A stretch of DNA of 64,000 nucleotides from WYZ-LMO2 sp040514265 (GTDB lineage: Archaea; Halobacteriota; Archaeoglobi; Archaeoglobales; Archaeoglobaceae), in contig JBEVCD010000017.1 in NCBI GenBank assembly GCA_040514265.1, positions 1-64,000 on the forward strand, given 5' to 3'. This document shows positions 1 through 7,390 of the stretch, in pieces; positions within the stretch are counted from its first letter, which is position 1; each line of letters opens with the position of its first letter. The notes under the pieces are model-generated. The model was not told where the DNA came from. It saw only the letters and a program-made list of their open reading frames with translations, and ran no database searches. The translations under genes and the position numbers were made by a program.

Positions 1-127
1 TAGGCACAATTGTTGTTTTTTGAGTTTCCTTTAGTGATACAGCTTTGTCACCCGTTAAAGCTCCAACAGCGATTAAACGTCACCGAACTCCTTTGCGTAT
101 TCTGCAATCGTACTCAATCTCTCCTCG

Positions 128-373
128 GTGCTTCGCTATTGCCAAAATTCTGTCAGAGTTGCATCCGGTGTCCAAATCAGTACAAAGCAAAGAAATCTTA
201 TAGCGATAGACGAAACCGTCGTTAAAGCGAAAAAGCATTACTGCGGCAATAGACGTGGAAAGCACTGCGAAAACGAGCCCAAATTCATTATCGATAAAGT
301 ATCCTGGCTGATCAAAGCTTTGAAGAGCCTCGGATTGGAATACGAGCATCAGACCTTTCGGGAAGAGGAGTAA
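128..373 (+). pseudogene. Decayed DDE transposase fragment (IS6/IS240-like)
   Basis: An 81-codon open frame keeps two blocks that look like an archaeal IS240-type transposase. One contains AIDETVVKA around the first catalytic aspartate. The other contains CENEPKFIIDK followed by ALKSLGLEYEHQTF. In intact family members a long segment lies between these blocks. Here they are almost adjacent, so the middle is deleted and the end is also missing. No terminal inverted repeats or target duplication could be recognised. Family assignment rests on remembered motifs and is tentative. It is a dead remnant, not an active element. Confidence 0.55.
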
Positions 374-462
374 AGTTGAATCGGTGTTCTCTTCTCTGAA
401 GCTTACAATCAGCTGAGGTGGTGTTTGTGCTAAGTGGACAGGTTTCCCCAGACGGGAACAAA

Positions 463-472
463 AGTTTAAATT
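463..472 (+). promoter_or_regulatory. TATA-like box of the ribosomal protein operon
   Basis: The sequence AGTTTAAATT is centred about 27 bp before the ATG at 495, the spacing expected for a leaderless or nearly leaderless archaeal transcript. A GGTGGGG stretch at 482-488 could instead act as a Shine-Dalgarno if the start site is further upstream. Confidence 0.6.
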
Positions 473-494
473 CAGAGCTCCGGTGGGGCATCGT

Positions 495-872
495 ATGAGC
501 AGAATTAGGAAAGCCGTGCGCAGGAAGACCAATCCAAACCTGGTAACGCTCATCGACGAATTACTGAAGATCTCCGCTGAAAGCGGAGCGAGGGTCTGGA
601 AAGACGTAGCCGAAAGATTGGCGAAGCCGCGCAGGCTTTACGCCGAAGTCAACCTGACGAAGATAGAGCGCTACGCGAACCCGGGAGAGATCGTAGTCAT
701 CCCGGGCAAGGTTCTGGGCGGTGGAGAGATAAGCAAGAGCGTCAAGGTTGCGGCGCTTAGCTTCAGCGAGTCGGCGAAGAGGAAGATAGTCGAGGCTGGC
801 GGAGAGTGCCTCAAGCTCATAGAGGCTGCGAGGGCGAATTCGAAGGGCAGTAACGTCCGCATACTCGTGTGA
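495..872 (+). CDS. rpl18e: 50S ribosomal protein L18e (eL18)
   Basis: This 125-residue protein is the archaeal/eukaryotic large-subunit protein eL18. It begins MSRIRKAVRRKTNPNL and contains the conserved block PGKVLGGGEISKSVKVAALSF. A GTG in frame at 483 would add four residues, but the ATG at 495 gives the usual family N-terminus and sits at leaderless distance from the TATA box. It is the first gene of the archaeal operon that continues with uL13, uS9, RpoN, RpoK, enolase and uS2, which couples ribosome and RNA polymerase subunit synthesis. The identification is firm. Confidence 0.95.
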   Translation: MSRIRKAVRRKTNPNLVTLIDELLKISAESGARVWKDVAERLAKPRRLYAEVNLTKIERYANPGEIVVIPGKVLGGGEISKSVKVAALSFSESAKRKIVEAGGECLKLIEAARANSKGSNVRILV

Positions 873-882
873 GGTGGCGGGC

Positions 883-1353
883 ATGTCCGTTAACGTTGAT
901 AGAGTTCTCAAGACTCTCGGCGACGATTTTACTGTCATCAACGCTGAAGGGCACATACTCGGCAGACTTTCGAGCGTGATAGCGAAGAGGTTGCTGAGGG
1001 GCGAAAAGATAGTCGTCGTAAACGCCGAGAAGGCGATAATAACCGGAGACAAGCATATGGTATTTCAGAGGTACAAGGAGAAGTACGAGAGGGGGAGCAA
1101 GGAGAAGGGTCCGTACTTCCCGAGGCACCCCGAGAAGATATTCAAGAGAACAGTTCGCGGCATGCTTCCCTGGAAGAGCAGGAGGGGCAGGGAAGCTTAC
1201 CGCAGACTCAGAGTTTTCATGGGCGTACCCGAGCAGCTGAAGGGCAGGGAATTCGAGGTAGTCGAACAGGCACTCTTTGAGAAAGTTTCAAAAACCCAGA
1301 AGTACGTAACACTCGCTGACGTCAGCCGCTACCTCGGGTTCAGAGGTGTTTGA
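883..1353 (+). CDS. rpl13: 50S ribosomal protein L13 (uL13)
   Basis: A 156-residue uL13 that binds 23S rRNA early in large-subunit assembly. Family hallmarks are INAEGHILGRLSSVIAKRL near the N-terminus and the central VRGMLPWKSRRGREAYRRL. An in-frame GTG at 874 is possible, but GAGGTGG at 871-877 lies five bases before the ATG at 883, so I chose 883. The gene follows eL18 after 10 bp. Its TGA stop at 1351-1353 nearly touches the uS9 start, which suggests translational coupling. Confidence 0.95.
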   Translation: MSVNVDRVLKTLGDDFTVINAEGHILGRLSSVIAKRLLRGEKIVVVNAEKAIITGDKHMVFQRYKEKYERGSKEKGPYFPRHPEKIFKRTVRGMLPWKSRRGREAYRRLRVFMGVPEQLKGREFEVVEQALFEKVSKTQKYVTLADVSRYLGFRGV

Positions 1354-1354
1354 G

Positions 1355-1753
1355 ATGAAGATCGTGGTCACGAGTGGCAAGAGGAAGACGGCGATAGCAA
1401 AAGCCGTCGTGAGACCGGGGATAGGCAGGGTGAGGATAAACAAAATACCAATAGAGATCTACCAGCCGGAAATGGCGAGGTTGAAGATCATGGAGCCTCT
1501 GATCATAGCGAAAGATCTCGCAAAGCAGGTGGACATCGACGTAACCGTGAACGGCGGCGGCTTCATGGGGCAGGCTGAGGCTGCGAGAACGGCTATAGCG
1601 AGGGGACTTGTGGAGTTCAGCGGAGACGAGGAGCTAAAGAGGGCGTTTCTCGAATACGACAGAACGCTGCTCGTCAACGACGTGAGACGGAAGCTCCCGA
1701 AGATACAGGGAGGTAGAGGCGCAAGAAAACGCCGACAGACGTCTTACAGGTGA
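1355..1753 (+). CDS. rps9: 30S ribosomal protein S9 (uS9)
   Basis: A 132-residue uS9. It has the N-terminal TSGKRKTAIAKAVVRPG, the central VNGGGFMGQAEAARTAIARGL and the very basic tail ending RKRRQTSYR that reaches into the ribosomal P site in known structures. Two upstream in-frame codons exist from GTG 1346, but the ATG at 1355 begins the normal family sequence one base after the uL13 stop. It lies between uL13 and RpoN, as in other Euryarchaeota. Confidence 0.95.
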   Translation: MKIVVTSGKRKTAIAKAVVRPGIGRVRINKIPIEIYQPEMARLKIMEPLIIAKDLAKQVDIDVTVNGGGFMGQAEAARTAIARGLVEFSGDEELKRAFLEYDRTLLVNDVRRKLPKIQGGRGARKRRQTSYR

Positions 1754-1757
1754 TCGA

Positions 1758-1991
1758 ATGTTCGACCTGCCTATCGACGAAAACTCCTCGGACTTCCCAA
1801 TCCGGTGCTTCTCCTGCGGAGCCGTGATAGGGCACCTCTACGACAAATACAAGGAGCTCGTTAAAGGCGGCAAAACCCCGAAGGAAGCCCTCGACGAACT
1901 CGGGATAATCAGGTACTGCTGCCGCCGTATGTTCCTCACCCATAAGTCCGTGATTAAGGAGCTTGCACGTTTCCATGGGGCCGTAGGGTAG
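1758..1991 (+). CDS. rpoN: DNA-directed RNA polymerase subunit N (Rpo10)
   Basis: This is the small zinc-binding subunit corresponding to eukaryotic Rpb10. The core reads FPIRCFSCGAVIGHLYDKY, then GIIRYCCRRM, giving the CX2C and CC zinc ligands. The protein is 77 residues with about 11 residues before the core, more than the two or three typical of the family. AGGTGAT at 1748-1754 supports the ATG at 1758. The 3' end runs 15 bases into tRNA-Pro, so the last four codons and the TAG stop are read from tRNA sequence. The C-terminal HGAVG is therefore probably not conserved. Confidence 0.93.
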   Translation: MFDLPIDENSSDFPIRCFSCGAVIGHLYDKYKELVKGGKTPKEALDELGIIRYCCRRMFLTHKSVIKELARFHGAVG

Positions 1992-2050
1992 CCTGGATAT
2001 CCTGCGGCGTTCGGGGCGCCGTGACCCGAGTTCAAATCTCGGCGGCCCCA
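1977..2050 (+). tRNA. tRNA-Pro (anticodon CGG)
   Basis: The acceptor stem pairs GGGGCCG (1977-1983) with CGGCCCC (2043-2049), followed by discriminator A. The T arm is CCGAG-TTCAAAT-CTCGG. The anticodon stem CGGCG/CGCCG encloses the loop TTCGGGG, so the anticodon is CGG for proline. No intron interrupts the anticodon loop and no CCA is encoded. It lies inside the rpoN-rpoK operon, overlaps the end of rpoN, and is presumably processed out of the polycistronic transcript. Confidence 0.93.
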
Positions 2051-2067
2051 TCTCATCCCTCTGCGGG

Positions 2068-2298
2068 GTGATCCGTATCAAAACGACGTTTCCGTTCAGA
2101 TACACCCGCTTTGAGCGCGCGCGCATAATTGGGGCTAGGGCTCTGCAGATAGCCATGGGAGCACCCGTGCTTATAGAAACGGACAAGACCGACCCCCTCG
2201 AAATAGCGATGGAGGAGTTCGAAAGGGGGGTAATACCGATAACCGTCAGGAGGAGGAGGGAGTCCTTTGTCTGGCTCGAAAGGAGCGAACTTTTCTGA
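2068..2298 (+). CDS. rpoK: DNA-directed RNA polymerase subunit K (Rpo6)
   Basis: A 76-residue homologue of eukaryotic Rpb6, an assembly factor of the archaeal RNA polymerase. The diagnostic core is RYTRFERARIIGARALQIAMG followed by APVLIET, then a C-terminal VRRRRESFVWLERSELF. The start is a GTG at 2068, 17 bp after tRNA-Pro. No ATG lies upstream in frame after the tRNA. Nuclease maturation of the tRNA would leave this GTG close to a new 5' end. Enolase follows after 9 bp. Confidence 0.93.
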   Translation: MIRIKTTFPFRYTRFERARIIGARALQIAMGAPVLIETDKTDPLEIAMEEFERGVIPITVRRRRESFVWLERSELF

Positions 2299-2307
2299 GG
2301 TGGTAGC

Positions 2308-3507
2308 TTGATAATCGAGGACGTGCATTACAGAGTCGTTTTCGATTCGAGAGGGAACGAGACGGTCGAGTGTGAGGTCTACAGCGGAGACGTCGTGGCG
2401 AGGGCTACAGCACCGAGCGGGGCTTCGAGGGGGAGCAGAGAAGCCGCCGTCGTCGATCCTTACAGAGTGGAAGAGATAGAGGAGAAGGTTTCGAAGGCGC
2501 TGATAGGACTCAGCGTGTTCGAGCAGGAAACGGTCGATGCGACGCTGCGCGAAATCGACGGGACAGAGAACTTCTCGAACATAGGCGGGAATTTCGCAAT
2601 TTCTTGCAGCTTAGCTGTTGCCAAGGCTGCGAGCGAACTTTTGGGTCTTCCACTGTACATGTACATCGGAGGGGTGTTCGCGAAGGAGCTCCCGTACCCG
2701 CTGGGCAACGTTATAGGCGGAGGCAAGCACGCCGAGGGTTCGACGAACATTCAGGAGTTTCTCGTGATACCCGTAGGTGCGAAGAGTTTCTTCGAGGCGC
2801 AGAGGGTTAACGCTGCCGTCCACAAAGCCGTCAGAAGGGAGCTGAACAGGAGGGAGATATTCGCAGCGAAAGGCGACGAGGGTGCGTGGGCGGCACAGAT
2901 AAGTGACGAACAGGCTTTCGAGATTTTGAGCAGAGCGATAGAGAGCGTCGAGCGCGAGCTGGGAGTAGAGGTAAGAATGGGCATCGACATGGCTGCGAGC
3001 GAGCTCTGGAACGGAGAAGCCTACGTTTACGGCGAGAGGAGGTTGAGCAGAGAGGAGCAGATAGCGTACGTAGAGGAGCTCATCGAGAAGTGGGATCTGC
3101 TCTACGTCGAAGACCCGCTGCACGAGGACGACTTCGAGGGTTTCGCCGAGCTGACGAGAAGTGTGAGCTGCATGGTCTGCGGCGACGACATCTTCGTAAC
3201 CAATCCCGAGAGGATCAGGAAGGGTGTAGAGCTTGGAGCAGCAAACACCGTGCTCGTAAAACCGAACCAGGTCGGAACTCTCAGCGACACGTTCAGGGCT
3301 GTAAAGCTCGCGAAGGAGAACAGCTACTCCGTAGTCGTAAGCCACAGGAGCGGAGAGACCGAAGACGAGACGATAGCACACCTCGCGGTGGCTTTCAACG
3401 CAAAGTTAATAAAAACTGGCGTGGTGGGCGGAGAGAGAATTGCGAAGCTCAACGAGCTGATAAGGATCGAGGAAATGATGGAAAAACCGAGAATGGTGAG
3501 AATATGA
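2308..3507 (+). CDS. eno: Enolase (2-phosphoglycerate dehydratase)
   Basis: This enzyme interconverts 2-phosphoglycerate and phosphoenolpyruvate in glycolysis and gluconeogenesis. At 399 residues it is a little shorter than the usual 415-430. Seen motifs are FDSRGNETVE, the loop SGASRGSREA, the metal-ligand regions YVEDPLHEDDF and GDDIFVTN, the catalytic lysine region VLVKPNQVGTLSDT and HRSGETED. The start is TTG at 2308, well supported by GAGGTGGTAG immediately upstream. Enolase in this ribosomal/RNA polymerase operon is a conserved archaeal arrangement. Its stop overlaps the uS2 start. Confidence 0.95.
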   Translation: MIIEDVHYRVVFDSRGNETVECEVYSGDVVARATAPSGASRGSREAAVVDPYRVEEIEEKVSKALIGLSVFEQETVDATLREIDGTENFSNIGGNFAISCSLAVAKAASELLGLPLYMYIGGVFAKELPYPLGNVIGGGKHAEGSTNIQEFLVIPVGAKSFFEAQRVNAAVHKAVRRELNRREIFAAKGDEGAWAAQISDEQAFEILSRAIESVERELGVEVRMGIDMAASELWNGEAYVYGERRLSREEQIAYVEELIEKWDLLYVEDPLHEDDFEGFAELTRSVSCMVCGDDIFVTNPERIRKGVELGAANTVLVKPNQVGTLSDTFRAVKLAKENSYSVVVSHRSGETEDETIAHLAVAFNAKLIKTGVVGGERIAKLNELIRIEEMMEKPRMVRI

Positions 3508-4094
3508 TGCAGGAATACGAGTATCTGATACCCCCGGACGACTACCTTGCCGCTGGAGTCCACATAGGGACGCAGATCAAGACGCACGACATGAAGAAGT
3601 TCATATTCAAAGTCAGGCAGGACGGGCTCTACATACTCGACATCAGGAAACTGGACGAGCGGATAAGAGTGGCTGCGAAGTTCCTGAACCGCTTCGAACC
3701 GTCAAAGATTCTGCTGGTGGCAGCAAGGCAGTACGCGCAGAAACCCGTTCAGATGTTCTCCAAAGCTGTGGGCACGGATTACATAGTGGGAAGGTTCATA
3801 CCGGGAACCCTCACCAACCCGATGCTCCGCGAGTACCGCGAGCCGGACGTGGTCTTCGTGAACGATCCGGTCATAGACAAGCAAGCCGTGAGCGAAGCTA
3901 CCAGAATAGGCATTCCGGTCGTCGCACTCTGCGATACCAACAACTCCGCCGCGGACGTGGACCTCATAATCCCGACAAACAACAAAGGTAGAAAAGCTCT
4001 GGCACTCGTCTACTGGCTGCTGGCGAGGGAGCTGCTGAAGCTTAAAGGAATGGAGCTCAAGTACAGCGTCGAGGAATTCGAGGCAGAACTGTAA
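3504..4094 (+). CDS. rps2: 30S ribosomal protein S2 (uS2)
   Basis: A 196-residue archaeal uS2. It shows LAAGVHIGTQIKTHDMKKFIF near the N-terminus, then FIPGTLTNPMLREYREPD and ALCDTNNSAADVDLIIPTNNKG. Two consecutive ATG codons (3504 and 3507) overlap the enolase stop. GGTGAG at 3495-3500 would suit 3507 slightly better. A much longer open frame extends upstream inside enolase but is not coding. This is the last gene of the ribosomal operon before the separate mfnB promoter. Confidence 0.94.
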   Translation: MMQEYEYLIPPDDYLAAGVHIGTQIKTHDMKKFIFKVRQDGLYILDIRKLDERIRVAAKFLNRFEPSKILLVAARQYAQKPVQMFSKAVGTDYIVGRFIPGTLTNPMLREYREPDVVFVNDPVIDKQAVSEATRIGIPVVALCDTNNSAADVDLIIPTNNKGRKALALVYWLLARELLKLKGMELKYSVEEFEAEL

Positions 4095-4096
4095 AA

Positions 4097-4106
4097 GCTT
4101 AAATAT
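4097..4106 (+). promoter_or_regulatory. TATA-like box for mfnB
   Basis: GCTTAAATAT is centred 26 bp before the mfnB ATG at 4128. This indicates a leaderless mfnB transcript separate from the ribosomal operon. Confidence 0.6.
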
Positions 4107-4127
4107 TTCTCTTCTCGACAGAACACG

Positions 4128-4832
4128 ATGAAGGTTCTCGTCAGTCCCATGAACAAGACTGAAGCCGTAGAGGCTATAGAAGGAGGAGCCGACATCATAG
4201 ACGTGAAGAACCCCGCCGAGGGGTCGCTCGGGGCAAACTTTCCGTGGGTGATAAGAGAGGTCGTTGAGCTCGTTAAGGGACACGGAAAGGAGGTGAGCGC
4301 CACAACCGGCGATCTGCCCTACAAGCCCGGAACTGCAAGCCTCGCAGCGCTTGGAGCAGCCTTCAGCGGGGCTGACTACGTAAAGGTCGGACTCTACGGA
4401 GTCGCCAACGTAAAGGAAGCCGAGGAGATGATATCGGCAGTTGTAAAAGCCGTTAAAGACTTTTTCCCGGATAAAAAGGTCGTTATAGCTGGATACGCGG
4501 ACTACTACAGAATAAAAGCCGTTAACCCGCTCGAACTTCCGTCGCTGGCTGCGAAGTTCGGAGCGGACGTTGTGATGGTCGACACAGCTATTAAGGATGG
4601 GACTTCCCTCTTCGACCACATGAAGCTTGCCGACATCGAGAGGTTCGTTTCTTCAGCCCACGAGAGCGGACTCCTCTGCGCCCTCGCCGGAAACTTGAAC
4701 TGGGACAAGCTCGACGTTCTGAAGAGCTTAAAGCCGGACATAATAGGCGTCAGAACGATGGTCTGCGAAAACGGAAGGAGTTCGATGATAAGAAGGGAGC
4801 TCGTCAGAAGGCTCGTCGAAGCCGTTCACTGA
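4128..4832 (+). CDS. mfnB: (5-formylfuran-3-yl)methyl phosphate synthase (DUF556)
   Basis: MfnB condenses two glyceraldehyde-3-phosphate molecules to make the furan ring precursor of methanofuran, the C1 carrier used by methanogens and Archaeoglobales. The 234-residue TIM-barrel protein starts MKVLVSPMNKTEAVEAIEGG and holds ADIIDVKNPAEGSLGANFPW, with the catalytic lysine expected in DVKNP. Other family blocks are SATTGDLPYKPGT and DYVKVGLYG. A methanofuran gene fits with the formyltransferase paralogue at 6065. It ends 7 bp inside the convergent gene at 4826. Confidence 0.9.
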   Translation: MKVLVSPMNKTEAVEAIEGGADIIDVKNPAEGSLGANFPWVIREVVELVKGHGKEVSATTGDLPYKPGTASLAALGAAFSGADYVKVGLYGVANVKEAEEMISAVVKAVKDFFPDKKVVIAGYADYYRIKAVNPLELPSLAAKFGADVVMVDTAIKDGTSLFDHMKLADIERFVSSAHESGLLCALAGNLNWDKLDVLKSLKPDIIGVRTMVCENGRSSMIRRELVRRLVEAVH

Positions 4833-5989
4833 CAGAGCTCAAGGAGTGCCTTTTCCCCCTCCCTCGTCCCCTTCGCTATAATTATGTCACCGGGCAAGAT
4901 TTTCGTCGAAGCCGTAGGCTTTGTTATCCAAGAGTTCCCCCTTTTCACAGCTACAACGTGCATCCCCGTGTTCGTTTCGACCTTTGCTTCCCCAAGAGTT
5001 TTTCCGGCTATCGGAGACTTCTCGTCGACGTTCAGCATCACTATCACCTCGTCAGTCTTCCTCATAGCCTCCTTGAATATCTCCGGAATCTCCGCCCTGT
5101 CGAGAAGAACCACGGCTATTTCTCTGGCAGCGTCGGCTATCTGCTCGGAGCAGTGCGCTATCTCCACTATAGCCACGAGTGACTGCAGGTCTTCGAACTT
5201 CTTCGAGCTCTCGAGGACGAGCCTCTCGACCTCGAACTTCATGTTGTCGATGTTCTCTTCGAGATAAGAAACCTCCAGAGCCAGCTCCTCGTTGTTGTAC
5301 AGAAGAGATGAGTACGCAAGGTCTACGGCGAGCTCTGACAAATTTTTCATCTCTATAAGCATGTCAACCGCTCTGTCGAGCTCCTCGAGCTCTATTTCCT
5401 CCGGCTTCTTCAGCTCACCCAGCTTCTTGTTTGCTACGACCTCGTAGAACACCGGAAGCATAGCTGGATCCCCTCTGGCGAAGAGTACGTCGCCCTTCAG
5501 TATCCTCGTATCCCTGTTCGGGTCGAATAGCCAGTTGAACCCCCTCTTTACGGCTATCACCCTCATCCCGGTCCTCGTGTGCAGGTGCGCTTCTCCGAGG
5601 GTCTTTCCGGCTATCTCCGAATCTTCGGGAACCTCCACCTTAACCACCGTTTCCTCGGAGTGGTAGAGTATCAGGTTCACGATATCCTTCGAGAGCTTGT
5701 AACCCCTGAGAACGAGCGTCGATATGTCTGCTGCAGCGCTGCTGATCTTCTGCCCGGCGTTAGCCACCTGCAGAATTGTCGCGACCTTTTCAGCCTCCTC
5801 AATTCTTCTTGCGGCGAGTATCGAAACGACCCTTATCTGCTTTAAAAGTTCGTTCACACGGGCTTCGAGTTCGAGAACTTCCTCGGCTATGTCCTCGTTG
5901 TCGTAAAGAATAGCCGAATACGCGAGGTCGACCATCAGTTCCGACGTGTCTTTTATCTCAACCAAAAGGTCCTTTACAGTCCTAGGCAT
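4826..5989 (-). CDS. Tandem PhoU/TrkA-C domain protein (COG3273-like)
   Basis: The 387-residue protein is an internal duplication. Residues 1-105 and about 195-300 are PhoU-like helical bundles (compare LMVDLAYSAILYDNEDIAEEV with LAVDLAYSSLLYNNEELALEV). Residues about 110-180 and 305-385 are TrkA-C (RCK-C) domains, each with AGKTLGEA, a VAVKRG strand and a GD turn. TrkA-C domains bind ligands on K+ or Mg2+ transport systems, but no membrane segment is seen here. The role is therefore inferred to be regulation of ion or phosphate transport, with partner unknown. The start at 5989 lies 27 bp from a TATA box shared with the divergent gene. Confidence 0.8.
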   Translation of the reverse strand: MPRTVKDLLVEIKDTSELMVDLAYSAILYDNEDIAEEVLELEARVNELLKQIRVVSILAARRIEEAEKVATILQVANAGQKISSAAADISTLVLRGYKLSKDIVNLILYHSEETVVKVEVPEDSEIAGKTLGEAHLHTRTGMRVIAVKRGFNWLFDPNRDTRILKGDVLFARGDPAMLPVFYEVVANKKLGELKKPEEIELEELDRAVDMLIEMKNLSELAVDLAYSSLLYNNEELALEVSYLEENIDNMKFEVERLVLESSKKFEDLQSLVAIVEIAHCSEQIADAAREIAVVLLDRAEIPEIFKEAMRKTDEVIVMLNVDEKSPIAGKTLGEAKVETNTGMHVVAVKRGNSWITKPTASTKILPGDIIIAKGTREGEKALLELCQ

Positions 5990-6010
5990 TTAATTCAGCT
6001 CTGGGACGGC

Positions 6011-6022
6011 AAATTTAAATTT
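6011..6022. promoter_or_regulatory. Palindromic TATA-like element between divergent genes
   Basis: The self-complementary AAATTTAAATTT is centred about 27 bp from the minus-strand ATG at 5989. In the plus direction a second A/T element, CTTTTTACAC (6038-6047), lies about 23 bp before the ATG at 6065. The plus-strand gene may use either one. Confidence 0.5.
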
Positions 6023-6064
6023 TTGCTTCAGGCAAAGCTTTTTACACTTGCAGCCACTCTTGAT

Positions 6065-6973
6065 ATGCTCGAACTCAACGGTGTTCCGGTCGAAGACACC
6101 TACTGCGAAGCCTTCGACGGCATATACTCCCGCATAATCGTTACGGCGAAGCACAAATGGCTGCTGAAGAAGGCTGCCTACTCCGCAACTGCTCTGCCAT
6201 CGACGGTTTTCGGCGAAGCCGAGGGTGGTGTCGAAAAGTGGCTCTCACCGACGGAAACACCGGACGGAAGAATTGGAGCTGTTTGTCAGATCTGGGTGCA
6301 GAAGACGAAGAACTTCTATGATGTTCTGATGAGGGAGATGGGAAAGAGGATAAGGCAGGGAATCCTTGTCGTGCCGACGACCAGAGTCTTTAACGCAACC
6401 GACAGCGAAACGAAGTTCGACGCGGAAATCAACGTCGGTCGCTGCGGTGACGGATACGAGTGGGAGGAGGAGAGGTGGGGCAGGAAGGTCATAGTGGTTC
6501 CGATAATGTTCGGGGAGTTCGTGATCGAGAGGTACATAGGTTACGCCGGGGGCGTCGCAGGCGGAAACGTTTGGTTCTTCTGCGAGAGTGAGGAGGCTGC
6601 ACTGGAAGCTGGAGAGGCTGCTGTGGAGGCGCTGAAAGACGTTGAGGGTGTTATCACCTCCTTTGACATCTGCTCAGCCGGAAGCAAGCCGGAGACGAAA
6701 TATCCCGAAATAGGTCCGACGACGAACCACTACTACTGCCCGACGCTCAGGGGGAAAATTCCGGACTCGAAGGTTCCGGAAGGTGTGAAGTCGATCCCCG
6801 AGATAGTCATAAACGGCGTCAGCAGGGAAGCGGTCGAGAGAGCGATGTACATCTGCATGGACGTCGCGAGCAAGGTCGACGGTGTCGTTAAAATTTCAGC
6901 CGGAAACTACGGGGGGAAACTTGGACAGCACAAGATCTACCTGAGGGAGATAATAGAGAAGTACTCACAGTAA
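6065..6973 (+). CDS. ftr: Formylmethanofuran:tetrahydromethanopterin formyltransferase paralogue
   Basis: Ftr moves the formyl group between methanofuran and tetrahydromethanopterin in the cytosolic C1 pathway. The 302-residue protein aligns by eye over its whole length. It begins MLELNGVPVEDTYCEAFDG, continues with WLSPTETPDGRIGAVCQIW and VVPTTRVFNA, then GYAGGVAGGN, and ends SAGNYGGKLGQHKIYLREI. Many positions differ from the methanogen enzyme I remember, so it may be the second, divergent Ftr that Archaeoglobus species are known to carry. A TTG at 6023 is in frame, but the ATG at 6065 matches the family start. Confidence 0.85.
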   Translation: MLELNGVPVEDTYCEAFDGIYSRIIVTAKHKWLLKKAAYSATALPSTVFGEAEGGVEKWLSPTETPDGRIGAVCQIWVQKTKNFYDVLMREMGKRIRQGILVVPTTRVFNATDSETKFDAEINVGRCGDGYEWEEERWGRKVIVVPIMFGEFVIERYIGYAGGVAGGNVWFFCESEEAALEAGEAAVEALKDVEGVITSFDICSAGSKPETKYPEIGPTTNHYYCPTLRGKIPDSKVPEGVKSIPEIVINGVSREAVERAMYICMDVASKVDGVVKISAGNYGGKLGQHKIYLREIIEKYSQ

Positions 6974-7390
6974 ACCTTCGAGCTCCAGAAGCATTTTTTT
7001 AATTTCCACCCCGCAGCTGTAACCGCCCAGCCCGTTCCTCGCAACCACCCTGTGACAGGGTATCAGGACTGGCGTCGGATTCGCTCTCAAAGCCGAACCG
7101 ACAGCACGGGGCGAAGTTCGCAGCTCTCTGGCGAGCTCTCCATATGTAACGACCTCGCCGTACGGTATTTCCGCAACTCTTTCCAGAACCTTCCGCGCGA
7201 ACGCGCTGACGTTGAGTTCTACTTCGCAGTCGAATCTGACCTTCTCACCGCTGAAATACTTTTTGAGCTGCTCTTCGAGTTCTCCACCGCTTCCGCTGAA
7301 AGCTCTCGTTCTGGAGAAGAAAGTCCTGACGACTTTGCCGCCCCTCAGCTCGACGTTGAAATAGTAGTCGCGGAATTTCACGGAGAACAT
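6965..7390 (-). CDS. ogt: Methylated-DNA--protein-cysteine methyltransferase
   Basis: A suicide DNA repair protein that transfers the O6-alkyl group from guanine to its own cysteine. The 141-residue protein has the active site IPCHRVVARNGLGGYSCG near the C-terminus. The helix-turn-helix segment contains VAEIPYGEVVTYGELAREL and SPRAVGSALRANP. The N-terminal domain is short, as in archaeal Ogt. The ATG overlaps the NadM stop, and the 3' end overlaps the convergent ftr gene by 9 bp. It is the last gene of the tes-nadM-ogt operon. Confidence 0.92.
   Translation of the reverse strand: MFSVKFRDYYFNVELRGGKVVRTFFSRTRAFSGSGGELEEQLKKYFSGEKVRFDCEVELNVSAFARKVLERVAEIPYGEVVTYGELARELRTSPRAVGSALRANPTPVLIPCHRVVARNGLGGYSCGVEIKKMLLELEGLL

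Larger units (their letters stand above)
1..494. other. Region upstream of the ribosomal operon without an intact gene
   Basis: Apart from the transposase remnant at 128-373 nothing here reads as a complete gene. Bases 374-462 are non-coding as far as I can see. The final part holds the TATA-like box of the ribosomal operon. Confidence 0.5.

Noticed and set aside
441..458. TTCCC-N5-GGGAA style repeat before the ribosomal operon
   Set aside because: Arms are only five bases, and a match of this length is expected by chance. It is not the same as the longer pheS palindrome.
3090..3503. Extension of the uS2 frame into enolase
   Set aside because: The extra sequence is arginine- and glutamate-rich out-of-frame enolase. 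uS2 starts normally at 3504 or 3507.
2611..4619. Long minus-strand frames opposite enolase, uS2 and mfnB
   Set aside because: These are mirror frames of strongly biased genes on the plus strand. They show no motifs, and their starts have no promoter.
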